From Siphonodentalium dalli (taxonomy: Eukaryota > Mollusca > Scaphopoda > Gadilida > Siphonodentaliidae): 64,000 nucleotides of DNA. The notes beneath the pieces were generated by a model. That model made no database searches, was not told the origin of the DNA, and saw only the letters and a list, made by a program, of their open reading frames with translations. Position 1 is the stretch's first letter; every line of letters begins with the position of its first letter. Shown here piece by piece: positions 11,390 to 24,071 of the stretch. The position numbers and the translations under genes are program-made. The DNA lies in assembly GCA_032622095.1 (NCBI GenBank), contig CP136067.1, positions 47,845,549-47,909,548 of the forward strand, in the 5' to 3' direction.

Positions 11390-11857
11390 CTGTAATGAAA
11401 AAAAAGAAAGAATATAATTATGTTACATATATTTATCACATAATTAGTCCCTAAACTCGGCTTCATATTTTTTGTTGTAAGACACACGTGTATTATCGAC
11501 ACGCGCAGTGGCACGCGTATAAGAGCTTTGCGCAATGTTATTAATTGGTGTCAATGCCGCCGGAACTTATACATTTATACATGTATGTAATTACAATATA
11601 ATTATATGATATTCAATTTGTGTTGGGTTATTTAGTGTTGACTGCGAGATAAACATTGTTGATAAGGGTGGTTGAACAAGTTTGTCAACATGAAAAGACA
11701 CATTTAAAATGGAATTATATTTTTTTTTTAGGGTGTTTTATTTCCTCTTCGGTTGTGATGAGGAATTCAATATTAATTGTTTTTAACCCCAACCGTTTCG
11801 AGATCGTTTTTCCTTTCTAAATTGTGATTATGTCATGACATGGATATCAAATTCGTC
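11390..11857. other. Upstream region of the minus-strand gene
   Basis: AT-rich. It should hold the untranslated first exon and promoter of the secreted-peptide gene, but I cannot fix a donor or TATA box. An ACACGTG E-box-like site lies near 11484. Confidence 0.25.
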
Positions 11858-11946
11858 GCAATTCTATATATACGAAATTTATTAACCTCGTCCACTCAAT
11901 TCAATTCGAATTTAGTGCACTCGGTTAATAAATTTGGTATAGAATT
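11858..11946. repeat. Hairpin repeat
   Basis: The arms caattctatatatacgaaatttattaacc (11858 onward) and its near-complement ggttaataaatttggtatagaattg close a stem of about 27 base pairs around a loop of about 35 bases. Confidence 0.6.
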
Positions 11947-11999
11947 GAGACTCATTAAAGATCCTCTCTAGATATATATGTGAAAACATACACTTATTG

Positions 12000-12482
12000 C
12001 TCAGGTAGATATAGTGGAGGGCCTAGCTGCACCAATCGTTCACTTTGTGATAGAAGCATGAAACTTTCAGGGCTTTGTCTGTATGTGGTATACATTACCC
12101 AGTTAGCGGGTTCCAACTTTTAATGACCTCCTTGACCTTTTATTTGACCTTGACCTTCTAAAGTAACAGTTTTTCATGGTAGTCGCCTTAAATCTCAGAA
12201 ATAACCTATATTTATATCGGAATACAGGTGGAAAATTGTGGGAACATTGTGAACATAATATACTTTCTTCTGAATCTAATTATTTTTTAAATAATCAAAG
12301 ATGGCTGCCCAAAATGGCCACCAAAATTCAATTTATTTTTTTTACTATTTTTGAATAAAATTGAAAAAAATATGGGTAAATAATACATAATTATGGTCTT
12401 TTTTTTGCATTGTTTATTGGCGTAAATCTTTAGCCTACCATATAAAGTATTTTCTGGTATGCGAGTAATTTCTAGAATTAGG
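12000..12482. repeat. Relic related to the giant palindromes
   Basis: Contains one aagatggctgcccaaaatggccacc-type motif (12298-12322), the same signature that recurs in both giant palindromes, in an AT-rich diverged context. No inverted partner was found nearby, so it is probably a solitary arm fragment. Confidence 0.4.
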
Positions 12483-12964
12483 TTAAAGGTACTCAACCCG
12501 TAAAGAGGGTCCCCATCTCAACAGATTCCAACAACAACAATCCGATCAGAGGGTCCTATATTACTATTTCTTTGGCTTTGGGGGTAAAAAATATTTGATT
12601 CGAGTCGAGGAACCCATCAAACAAAGCTCAGAGTTATTAGATATTGATTTTTCAAATTTGTTATGTTCTCGAGATGAGTACTAATAACTGCCGTAATCTG
12701 CTCTGGATGTGTACTCCAAATCTATTCAAACAGACAAGGATGAATAACTCTAAAATCAAGTGGTAATTTTAACGCAATTTTGACTGAGTTCTGGGCCAGA
12801 TAGTATTCCCGATAATGAAAAATAATAGATTTCTAAAATCGATATCTAACAAATCTGAGCTTTGATGGGTGACTTCCTCGACTCGAATCAAATATTTTTG
12901 ACCCCCGAAGCCATTGAAATAGTAATTGAGAGGAGTTTTATCGGGAAAAATTGAGTACCTTTAA
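12483..12964. mobile_element. TTAA-flanked MITE, family B copy 2
   Basis: Starts TTAAAGGTACTCAACCCG and ends TTGAGTACCTTTAA with TTAA at both borders, 482 bp. It is closely similar along its whole length to the copy at 7573-8060, with small indels such as a loss near 12690 and an extra gaaaaa before the right end. Confidence 0.85.
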
Positions 12965-13154
12965 ACAAAGGTACCAAAAATACAGTGTTAAAACGTCATG
13001 TACATTATTGGTGACATGAAATGAGCTCTAGCTAGTGTGTTGTCGCAACAAGCTTGCTGTTACTCTCAAAAGACAACCATTATATGCATATGATCTGTAT
13101 GGTATACAACTTATCCATAAAAATGTCAGATAACCCATGAATGGCAACCGGAAG

Positions 13155-13745
13155 TTAAAGGGGTACTGTACGCCATTTTCATTAAATTTCCGGTGACAAC
13201 AACGATCTAATATCGATAATATATAGAAACATAAGTAATTTGAGTCGAAGATGTATTCTGTAAACGCTCAGGTTAATAGGCTATCTTAAAATTTAATAAT
13301 TTAAAAGTTAATAATTTGATATAAATTGAATTTATGACTGGAGCCATAAAATGGCGTCAATTAAATTACGAATTACCGTAATCAAAAATAGTAATTGATG
13401 GATACTGGATTTTTAAACCGATCGCACACACGATTGCTTAAAATATTATGATGATACGGTGAGAACACTCAAGCCACTCACTGACTAGCGACGATACAAT
13501 AACTTAAATGATTATATGGGACTAGTATGCATATAATATAACTTTTATTTGATTCATTTGGTTGAAAACTTTACAAAAATTACTCGACAACGACAATTTG
13601 TATTTTTGCATTCCGGTAAATTTGTCATCCGTAACATGACTTCGTACTCAACAGACTTTCAAATAATGGAAAAATTGTTACCTTATTCTCCGACTCGGAG
13701 ACTGTAGAAACCAACAACAACATTTGGCGTACAGTACCCCTTTAA
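13155..13745. mobile_element. TTAA-flanked MITE, family A copy 1
   Basis: Terminal inverted repeats TTAAAGGGGTACTGTACGCC and GGCGTACAGTACCCCTTTAA, 591 bp, TTAA at both edges. It is almost identical to the copy at 38890-39484. Its right end lies 21 bases before the start codon of the decayed element gene at 13767. Confidence 0.88.
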
Positions 13746-13766
13746 AAATAATGCCATTTATACAAC

Positions 13767-16700
13767 ATGGATACCTTTACACAAGACAGTAACTCGATAA
13801 AGCCAATTTCTAACGAAGTCCTTTCACTGGCTGAAGTGGCTCGTTACATTGAGGACTCCAGGAGTGAATCGACAAACAGCCCTGTTTTCAAGCTATCAGA
13901 TTTGAGAAAGATGTATTCTGAGAAATTGAAGCAAATTGACCCTACATACATATCAACTCCGGTCAATTCTACGCGCCTGAAAATCAGGATACTAGCGTTG
14001 ATACCAGGCCTGTGGGCTCAAAATAAAGGCAAAGACATTTTGCTTGCACACGAGGGTGATATAGGTTGTGCGATCAAACAAGTATGTGACATGGGCCTTG
14101 ATTCTGATGCCTTCCTGATTGGAAAAGTAGCCAGAATGGTTCGTGATGAATACTTAGCACCCAAGAACATGGGGAGGAATTTCATGGAATTCTTAACGCG
14201 GAGTGGCAGCAAAAGTCTGTACCGAACATGCTCAGTACCCTTATCAGTCTTATACTGTATGGACCAAAATGTGTGTCTAAAGATATTAAAGAGGACAGTC
14301 CAGATGCATAGCATATCACAACTCATAGGGTATAATGTGGTCAAGGATAAACGAACGTCACGAAAACCAAGTGAACATACTCGTTATGATACAAAATGGA
14401 AACACCCTTTGGCAATTTATCTCGGCGTGATGATTCATGGGGCAACCAGAAAGACAAAACTTGTCGACAAACTTCATAGTCTTGGACTTTCTGTATCATA
14501 CAAACGCGTGATGGGTATCTCAAACTGTCTTGCTAATACTGTGTGCGCCAAGTTGTATGAGCCATGAGGGTTTGGTTTGTCCACCTGATATGAAAACTGG
14601 TGTGTTCACAACTGCCGCCGTGGACAACATAGATCATAATCCTTCATCGACTACGGCCAAGGATTCACTCCACGGTACCGCCGTATCACTAACGAATCAT
14701 GTTTCTACAGAAAATACTGGATCACAGAGGGCAAGGCATAACTACGACTCATCGGGGAGTTCATTCACTGGCACTATTCCGCACAGTTATACCATGGTCA
14801 AACCTGTTTCTTTGAAGTGGAGAAAGTGGACTCACACCTTAATTGGTCCGCATTCTACTCAAATAAGCAGGAAAGTGTGATGCCACAAGCAATAATTGGA
14901 CTTCTCCCTCTATTCACAGAGAATGCAAATTCGGCAGCGATGATTATGCACTCAATGCGAATTGTGCAAGATGCAGGACAGATTCCTGTTTTAGCCATGG
15001 ATCAACCTTTATTTAGTCTAGCAAAGCGCATCCAATGGACATTTCCCGAACGTTATGGTGAGAATACGTGCGTCATCATGATGGGTGGCATGCATATCGA
15101 GATGGCGTTTTTGTCAGTATTGGGACAGTGGCTGGCTAACAGTGGTTGTCAGATATGTTTGTTCGTGCGGGTATAACTACATCAGGCAAATGTGATTCAA
15201 TATTGTCAGGACATAAACTCAAGCAATCTCGTTATGCTCATCAAGTAACTGTGGCAGCCCTTCATGTTCTCTTAGATAGGGCATACACTGATTTTATCAA
15301 TGATCAACCAAACGAGTTGTACTTCAAAACTGTCATTTGGGAAGTGGTGCAAAGGGTGTGTTAAAAACAATCCGCAGTTCATGTACTGGTAAACAATGGC
15401 CGAACTAGAAATTCTTCTCAATGTTTTCGTGCGATCACTCAGGGTTGGAGATTTCTCTCTTTATTTGGATTGCCTGGACAAAATAATGCCCTGGTTTTTC
15501 TCACTAGATCATATTCATTACTCTCGATGGCTTCCAGTACACATACGGGATATGGTCCAACTGAAAGAGCAACACCCATCTGTATATACAGAATTCATGC
15601 AACGTAACTTTGTCATACAACGCTCAAATAACAAGTTCTCCAAAATGGCGTTGGACCAGTCACACGAGCAGTCTAACAAGGTAATCAAAGGGGATGGAGG
15701 TGCTGTTGGGCTGACTGAGAATCCTGCGGCTCTAAAACGGTGGCTTTTGTCAGGACCTAGCTGAGTTCGCTAGAATTATTAATGAATTCGAATACTCTAA
15801 CCACACAGACATATTAGCATCTATTCATCATGAATGGTCACCAAAGAAGCATGCAGATTTTCTTAATGGTGTGTCTTCGCTTGTTTCTGTGTTGGAAGAA
15901 GTTGGCAACCCTTTCATTGAGACAAGTCCTGACCTTATTCGACTCAATACTATGGACTGTATGTCAAACGATGTGATTGTTTCCATAACATCTGCAAGGC
16001 AGAAAGGAGCTGAAAAATACGCCGAATTCGTTGAACAGAGATTGCTCAAACCAGACTCAAATGACCAACTTTCTGATACAATTACAAAGTTGTCCCTGTC
16101 TCTCTTCGGTACTCAATCTAAAAGAAAATCAAAAACATTACTCTCTGAAAAACGACTGTCTGTTGTTTTCGCGGTTATATATATAGGGTGTCAAGTGAGA
16201 GATGGTGACCTGGAACAATTCTTTTCCCAGAAAATCAAGCGAACCCTCCAGCACTTTCTGCTAATGGCAATCTGCGAACTGGGACGAAGTCTGATCTTCT
16301 AAGCTGTTTGGAACAGACCGCGCCAAGCAAAGCAGCTGAACACCCACCAGATGTGACGGCGATTGTACTTGATGGATCGGTGATTGTCAACATGGTCCAA
16401 CCAGCATCTTCAGCAACATTTGGTGATTATGCAGATAACTCGTTTGTGCCATATGTGACGTCGCAGCTAGAAAACGCGAAACGAGTGACGTTGTATGGGA
16501 TAGATACTTACCAAAAAGTTTGAAATCTGGAATCAGAGAACAGCGAGGTGAAGGGACCAGAAGACGTGTGCTGGAAAAAACTCAGATACCACGCAACTGG
16601 TCATCGTTCCGCCGTGATTAGGAGAATATGTCTGAATTGTTTACATTTCTGTCCAAGAAATTAGTCGAACTCGACGTTTCCCAGAAACAACTATTCGTGA

Positions 16701-17587
16701 CGGAAGAGAACCATGTGTTGTGTATTGATGGTGGAGACGCACCGATTGACGGAATGGTATCGTGCAATCACGAAGAGGCAGATACGCAGGTAATTATTCA
16801 TGTAGCACATTCAGTTAGCAATGGACACACCAAAGTTTTAATCGAACTGTCGATACCGACGTTGTAGTTCTTGCCGTAGCTCATGTTTGTCAATTTGAAA
16901 TTGAAGAATTGTGGATTGCCTTCGGGGTAAAAAAAAACAAAAAACTATCGTATGATACCAACCCATGAAATAGCTGCTTCGCTTGGTCCCGATAAATCAA
17001 AGGTGTTACCTGCTTTCCGTGTATTAACTGGGTCAGACACTACATCCGCTTTTGCCGGGAGAGGTAAGAAAACAGCGTGGAATGTCTGGGAATCGTATCC
17101 TGAACTCACGGACGCCTTATTATGCTTGAGTCAATTCCCCCCAAGTGTTGACGAGAGTTCATTGGATATTATACAGCGGTTCGTCGTTCTTATGTACTCC
17201 AAGACTTCTGGAACAATGACTGTGAATGAGGCTAGGAGATTGTTATTCGTCAAAGGTACTAGAACCATAGAGACCATTCCACCGACGATTGGCGCTCTCA
17301 GGGAACACGTCAATCGAGTTGCATATCAAGCAGGTTTCGTCTGTGGACAGTCATTGGTCGCTGCACAGAAGTTGCCCTGCCCATCCGATTGGGGCTGGAA
17401 TATTGTTCCAGATGGATTCGCACCAAAGTGGTCACAACTTCCTGATGCCAGCAAAGTTTGTCAGGAGTTAATTCACTGCGGTTGCAAGAAAGCGTGCAAA
17501 AACTTGTGCAAGTGTGTTAAAGCTAACCTGCCATGTAATGCACTATGTGTGTGTGCTGGTCATTGTGATTCAGATGCCAATGTTTAA
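13767..17587 (+). pseudogene. Frameshifted multi-copy element gene with PIN-like and CXC motifs
   Basis: A single intronless coding track broken by several frame changes (near 14555, 14820, 15140, 15365, 15757, 16300, 16525, 16865 and in the A-run at 16930). Signatures in order: VDNIDHNPSSTTAKDSLHGT (14619-14678), a GGMHIEMAFL stretch (about 15085), HEQSNKVIKGDGGAVGLTEN (about 15663), HEEADTQVIIH (about 16770), DTDVVVLAVAH (about 16852), LTGSDTTSAFAGRGKKTAW (about 17026), and a C-terminal cysteine cluster CGCKKACKNLCKCVK plus six more cysteines. From memory of family patterns, this is a large uncharacterised family abundant in cnidarian and mollusc genomes. The EEADT/DTDV/GSDTTS series resembles a PIN/FEN1-like nuclease core, and the tail resembles CXC (Tesmin/TSO1-like). 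Its multi-copy occurrence suggests a mobile element. This copy cannot make a full-length protein. Confidence 0.7.
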
Positions 17588-18280
17588 TTGACTCTCGATA
17601 TCCAACAACACAATAGAGATTCGTTTGATCTGATCAGGTGACAAAATATCAACTGACTCAGCCTACATGTTAAACGTTCGCAACTTTTGCTCAAAATATT
17701 CCAATTCGTAGAAAACGAAATGGATTTAACTGATATCAACTGTACGATTTTCGGTGGTCATTTTGGGCCAAATTTTGATCAATAGTAAATGATATCTGCC
17801 TACTTTCTATAAATTGACATGTTGGTACAATCGGTGTACTATTCAACGCATTTTGGGTGGCTTTTAAATGTTATGGTGACACAAATTTGAACAGGACAGT
17901 ATATTCTTGGTTTTTATATGCCGTCGCGTTTTATGTGTACCTGTGGCTCCATATAGGGTTATAGCATACCTGTTTGCAAAACATTGTGTAGCTTGGCTAA
18001 TTTTATTTGAACAATAGACCATCTGACCCTGTTTAATCTTTTTCACTCATCAAATTACAGAAAATTTAGCAAAAAGTGTAATAAATTGCTTATTTTCGCC
18101 ACTTCCGGGTTACATTTGGGTTCATTTTGGCAATCATTTTGGCATTGCTGAGCCATTTTTGGAACATAACTGCGAAACAGTCTTATCTATGTCCAAGTGT
18201 CAATAGTGGGCATTCGAACGTGTACATGCAACGCCCGTGTTGGAATAATTGGATATGTCAATGAATGTCACTGGATTTCT
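17588..18280. other. Diverged repeat relic
   Basis: AT-rich. It contains cattttgggcc, cattttggcaatcattttggc and similar phrases that recall the palindrome arms but are much degraded. No coding potential was seen. Confidence 0.3.
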
Positions 18281-18284
18281 CTCA

Positions 18285-18695
18285 AGTTTCTGGAAACTGA
18301 CTCCAAATTTGAATATCGGAAAAATGGGGTAGGGGAAACCATATTGACAAAATCTCAGAAAACATGGATCTTGATATATAAAACATTACTAAAAACATTC
18401 TTTCATATAGAGTTTACAGCTTCCTGATCTGATGTTCATATTCAGAGCTACAATCCTTTGTGTTGCCACTCGATGGCGAATTATTATTTCGGGGTTGCAC
18501 TGTATGACATGCCAATTAAGTTCTAAATATACCTCCACTAAAGTACTAATGAAACAATCTACAAAAACTAGAATAAAATAACGTTTGTCTGCAATGACCA
18601 GAACATGGGATGACAAGATTATGGCCTTTTGTGATTACACCTACCCCATTATCAACGTTCAAATTTGGAGTCAGTTTCTTGAAAAATAATGTGTG
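18285..18695. repeat. Diverged inverted repeat
   Basis: gaaactgactccaaatttga at about 18294 recurs inverted at about 18658-18678, and atggggtagg at about 18325 recurs inverted near 18645. Similarity fades towards the centre. Probably an old foldback element. Confidence 0.5.
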
Positions 18696-18699
18696 TGAA

Positions 18700-19600
18700 A
18701 TCCAGTAACTGTTGATTGGCTTAATCAATGTAATCCCACTTTTTTTCCAACATTAGTGTTTAGTGTTTCAAATGATTATACACATTAAACACTAATTGTG
18801 TTCATTGTTGTTTACTATTTGTGCATAAAAATAGATTTTAAAATGGACAAAAACATCAAAAAACAATCCAACATGGCACTTTATGGAAAATATTCAATAC
18901 TAAGGATTCATAAGTTGTTGTTTTTTTGGCACAACTGTGTTTAGCAATTCCAACACAATGTATTTAACCTAGCATACTTTAGAGGTTTTCAGAAATACAG
19001 GGCATATGGATATCAATGTATCGAGTTGTATGACTACAAATATGGTACTTCATCATACCAGTTCTGTGTCATAAGGCAAATTTGGCTATACAATGGAACA
19101 CTCATTTTGTTTAAGACCATTTCTGTCTTCTCAATCATAGATGCACAAAGTAATACTTTTTGTGCACAATCTAGTTAGGAAATTAATACAACAGCAAGAT
19201 ATCCTTTTTTTTTTAATACTGGACCATAAACTATGGATTTTAGCTAATTCTTGGAAATTGAGTCTCCGCAATTAGACAAACTCCAAATTTTGGAAGCACA
19301 TAACTCGAAAAATACTCAACGTATTGGAAAATGTTTGCTGCTCTGTAATCATATTGTTTTACTCTACAAAATGGATATACAAATGGAAGGACTTGTGAAA
19401 TTGAGTTTTTTATAAACATCCCTGAAAAGGCATGAAATGAGTATTTTACCAAATTATTGCAAATTTATTTCAAAAAATTTTATCAATTTCGCCTTTCTTG
19501 ATCCTTTTTTATTTTTATTATGTTGTTTATAATGGGTTAATAGACTTATTCCTGCTAAGAAACATTGTGTTGCAATTAGTTTGAGGTTTAGCACTTTTTT
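18700..19600. other. AT-rich stretch, nothing certain
   Basis: A short palindromic pair (tagtgtttagtgttt / aaacactaattgtg) lies at 18753-18800. Otherwise I see unique-looking AT-rich DNA. Confidence 0.3.
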
Positions 19601-19939
19601 CTCATAACAATTAAAACTTGCTGTATATGTTGGAAGAGGGGAGGGTGATAGTGAAACATTTCGGTCTGGTCCAAGGGGCATGTAGTAAAGAGACCAGCCA
19701 TGAGAACATGCAATATAAGTACCCGGGCCACACCAACCCAATCTGACAGGTCCATGTGATCTGCCTTGGGACATACCCATGGCTTTATAAAATAGACCCG
19801 AATGTGTCCCATGCAATATAAGTACGTACCCCAACCCCATATCGCCACGTCCCTACGGGTTGGTCTTTTCATTGGCGGCGAACATATAATCGGCGATGAT
19901 GACATATCGATGGTTAATTGCCAGGATATGTTGGGCAAT

Positions 19940-20560
19940 ATTCCTTATTACTTCGCGAATATCTAGTCGACGTTAGTTCCGCTATACCGACATATGTGGA
20001 GTTCTTCGTGGACAATATTGAAATTGTGGAAAGTTAGGGGTTAATGATTATGCGCGGCCGCAGACCCCATCCGTACGTGGTGGGTTTTTATGTGAACCCA
20101 TCCCAATGTTTTGGCCACTAAAATCACCCCAGACGGCCCATGAGCGGTCCTGACTTGTTTGCTTCATCGCGACAAACATTGTGATGTCGCCATTTCGAAT
20201 GCTAATTGCCTGTCGTGGCTTTGGTGGGCGATCCCACTTGTTTCTATGCGAATATAGTCGATGGTAGTTCCGCTATATATATGTGTGGATTTATTAGTGG
20301 TACGATGGCGACATGGGGGTCTGGTCTGCCATGTAATGTCAATTTTGTATGCAGATACCATATTGAAATTCTGGAAAGTAGGGGTTAATATCGCCACACT
20401 TCTGCGTGGCCGCGGCCCCAAACAGTGCGTATGGGGTTTTATGAAACCCCGCACTGTTCTGGTCTCTAAAATCCCGCCTAAAAAAACCATGCGGCCGGTC
20501 TGGGCTGATTCGGATCCTAGCAGCTTCGGGTGGTTTTTAATCACGACACACTGTCAATAT
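19940..20560. repeat. Diverged tandem duplication, about 290 bp unit
   Basis: Unit 1 (about 19945-20165) and unit 2 (about 20235-20550) share gcgaatat-tagtcga, gttagttccgctata / gtagttccgctata, atattgaaatt-tggaaagt, ggggttaat, a GC-rich cggccgc patch and a following palindromic gggtttttatg-gaaccc arrangement. No coding capacity. Confidence 0.55.
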
Positions 20561-20564
20561 ATTT

Positions 20565-21448
20565 TGGCTGGTATTCTGCGATTCGGGGCTGGATTAATAC
20601 GATTCCATATGATAACAAAGAACAATAATATTAATTTCGGCCTAACATTTACTCCATGATGTCCATGCGAAATTTCTTGACACAGGGTAAATGAAGAGTC
20701 GCGTATTATATATCCCCTACGGGGGAAACAATATCCCGATAAAAATAAACAAAATGTGAACTAATTAAGGACCTTTTGAAACTCTGCCCAAAATACGCGG
20801 ACCTGGTCGGTTTTCGAACTCGATCAAGACATTGTTGAGTATGTTTCATATACCGAATATCAACAAAATCAGTTGATATTTTATTCAAGCTATCGCCCTA
20901 CGCATAGCTGCATGGCACTATAATTTGAACATGCCATTGTGGCATGATGGTCTACGTTAAGAAAATAAGAACGTCCAATCATAGATCAGGCATTGAGACC
21001 ACCAGAATGTATACGAACTTTATGGATGGGTTTTCACTGTGGCCCGCGCCACATAACGGGTATAAGTCCAATATGGGCTTACGTCAGAACCAAATAAGTC
21101 CAATATGAACCAATGTTAATATTTATGTCCAATATGAACCTATCTGCCCGAGGATATATTGGAGTAGCATAATAATAATATCAATATATTTAAAAGAGTA
21201 GGACCTGTCTGACATATGTGCTACAGCTCCCCCCGACGCTGAATAAAGGCTCCCTTCTCGCGCCTTTTTTAGCTAGTAGTAAATAATTTGGCCATCTTTA
21301 TAAAACTCGGGTTGAAAAAATTCTTATAAAAAGGGTTCAATTGTCAATGCTGAATAATATATGTAATAAATGCAAATGTTTTTCGTATTTATAGCTTTAT
21401 TGTGGGTTGTTGTGTATGTATAGTATGCTATTTAATGCTCTGAGTTTG
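20565..21448. repeat. Low-order repeats, otherwise empty
   Basis: At 21060-21140 a short phrase (gtccaatatgaacc / gtccaatatgggc) recurs three to four times. The rest shows no gene or clear element. Confidence 0.35.
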
Positions 21449-21830
21449 TTAAAGGTACTCAATCCGATTCGATGGTCCCCATATTATCAGATTCCAACAA
21501 CAACAACATGTTTTTGAAATGCCACTTCAGTTATCAGAATCGATTAAATTGCCCAAAAATAATGCTAACCACAGTCAACTAAAGTAAAAAATTGCCCAAA
21601 ACCTGTTATTTGTCAACGTTTTGCCGGTTTGTCAAATATCTGACACAAAAAAGCCACTTGCTTAGATTAAAGTATCTTTCATTAACAAAAAAGGAATTAT
21701 TTAGTGAAAATACGAAAAAAGTCGATCTATTTTCCCACTTTCTGCTTGGTGACGATGGAGTTACATTATTTCATAATTGTTCACATCTAACCCAACACGA
21801 AGGCCTTATGTTGCTGTAACTTTTTCTATA
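21449..21830. mobile_element. MITE family B copy 3, right end unclear
   Basis: Begins TTAAAGGTACTCAATCCG with the attccaacaacaacaa signature. It shares the aataatgctaaccacagtcaac phrase with copy 4 and with the fragment before DNPEP. The right end is diverged or truncated near the gagtagttatccc phrase at 21846. Confidence 0.6.
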
Positions 21831-21908
21831 CTAAATACTCATTGATGAGTAGTTATCCCACCAAAAACGTTCAGATAAGCTACGTTGTTTAACATATTAT
21901 CTGAACAT

Positions 21909-22300
21909 TTAAAGGTACTCAATCCGATTCGATGGTCCCTATATCATCAGATTCCAACAACATCAAACTTTTATCAATGGCCACGTTAGTTATCAGAATC
22001 GATTACTTATCAAAAAAATAATGCTATCCACTGTCAACTATTGTATAAAATTGCCTAAAACGTGTTGTATATCAACATTATGTTAAACGCAAATTGTTAT
22101 CGAGAGTATGTCGGTCGGCTTTTTTGGCAAACTTAGACTTTTTGCCAGGCCACCAAAAAGTACCGGTGGTGAAAAATAATAGATTTCAAAAATCGATATC
22201 TAATAACTCTGAGATTTGATGGGTGTGTTCTTCGACTCAAATCAACTATTATTTACACCCGAAGCCAAAGAAATAGTTCAATCGGATTACGCATCTTTAA
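21909..22300. mobile_element. MITE family B copy 4
   Basis: 392 bp. Left end TTAAAGGTACTCAATCCG, right end CGGATTACGCATCTTTAA, TTAA at both borders. Shorter than copies 1 and 2 and with a diverged right terminus. Confidence 0.75.
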
Positions 22301-22788
22301 ATCCAAGAAATAGGTCTCATTTTTATTATTATGTAGAACATATTTGCATGAAATGTAAACCGATGCATGGACTCACCGCGCTATCATAACCTGTTCAGAA
22401 TAATAAGAAATCCGGCAACCCATATTACAAATAAGATAAAATCCACCCGACATTCTCAAGGTTCCACGGCTTAACAATTTAATCTCGAACTTCAATGTAA
22501 CAAAACAAACAAATGTCGACTGAAAGTTTCCACTCGGGCAACTTATATATAAAGTAAACAAAGTGGAAGTAATTATATCGAATTTAATTAGGTTTTTGGT
22601 GGCAACTTGCTTCAAGCTATCTATTTTGAATATTTTTTTTCACAACGGACCAATGAGCGAAGCATATTTTGTGGCAGCATCAACTGATATATATCTCCAA
22701 AAAACAACTCGGGTGGTTTTTAGACACACACTAATCATTAGTTTCACAAATATTCACACACATCGTTTAAAATCACACAATTGTTATT
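22301..22788. other. Spacer, nothing recognised
   Basis: AT-rich. Short open frames on both strands lack coding features. Confidence 0.3.
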
Positions 22789-23043
22789 TTAACCCTTTCT
22801 AGACTAAATACTCGTTGATGAGTAGTTAACTTAGGAAATGTTCCGATGATAGTCGTTTTAAAACTTATTATCTTATAACATTTTCCACCAATGAATATGA
22901 ATGCTTCGGATCTTCTATTATCTTTATTGTCTGACTGTCGTCTGCTAATTTATCATGAACACCCCTCCACATAAATAATGGACCATTCCAGTATATACTT
23001 TTATGGCTGAATGGGATAATCCATTTAGTATAGAAAGAGTTAA
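22789..23043. mobile_element. TTAA-flanked MITE, family D
   Basis: TTAACCCTTTCTAGACTAAA at the left and TTTAGTATAGAAAGAGTTAA at the right, 255 bp, TTAA at both borders. The adjoining phrase atactcgttgatgagtagtta also occurs at 21835, marking a fragment of another copy there. Confidence 0.75.
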
Positions 23044-24071
23044 CTGTGGGGGGGGGGGGGGGGTATGTAACCCTGAATACATTTCAATTTCGCAATCGAA
23101 CTATCGATATCTAAGATGCGTAATGTTATACGACTTTTAAAACAATTAACAGATAGGGGTGTGTGAAGTTAGCTGGACGTTCGATATGAGTCTCGAAAGA
23201 ATTTTTTATTGACTGGGGAGTATCCGATAAAAAGGACACGTACTCCCGGTTTAAAATGTCCCATAAATTGTTTAAATTGTAACTGGGGGTTGGGCCAATT
23301 TTTGTGCTGGGGACCTGTGTTTATGGTGTGGTGCATGGATGCGCATTGTAGGACGTTCATTCTACCTGTGATGTATGATAGAGATTATAGAGATAATAGA
23401 TAATGCATGTCATGAACATCTACTATGACAAACGCCTGTAGAAATCATATTCCACAAGTACAAAACATGGGAACTGCATGTTTTATGTTCTGACCAGTTC
23501 TGACAGAGAACTTTATAACATTGCACAAACAAGGCAGGGAACATGTTTCTTTCTTAATACTGGTTCCTCCAAAATCTACTTCGCATTAGGGGTGGTCCCA
23601 GCTTGAGATTTCAGATTTCATGCTTTTTTGTGAGTTTTATGTATGAGCCGATATCGCAATAAACATTGAATTAATTACTCAGGAGAAATTCCATAATTGT
23701 AAGCGACACAATTAAAATTTCTCAAAAAGTCAAGTGAAATCTCTAGTTCGGACCTTCACCTACAGTGAAGTATATTATTAAGTAACATGTGATAACTAAG
23801 AAATATATTCCCCGCGTTAATTTTTCGACTTTATAAGATTCCCTGTCAAAACTTCAAAAAGTTCACAGGTTTTGTACTGGTAGAATATTATCTCTACTGG
23901 CGTTATCCATAGTAGAGATTCATGGCATGATCTGATGATCTAGATAGAGATATAATCCGGCAGTTTTGAGAATATATCTTCATATGCCTATATATACATG
24001 TATATATATACGTTACCTGTATATATACCATAATAATAATACACGAACTGGAAGCGAACATGCTATACATC
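23044..24071. other. Repeat fragments between elements
   Basis: A G-run lies at 23047-23062. The stretch 23440-23560 (gtagaaatcatattccac-agtacaaaac-tgggaact, then ctgac-gttctgac-gaactttgtaaca) recurs at 45330-45440, so it is a dispersed repeat. The rest is unassigned. Confidence 0.4.
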
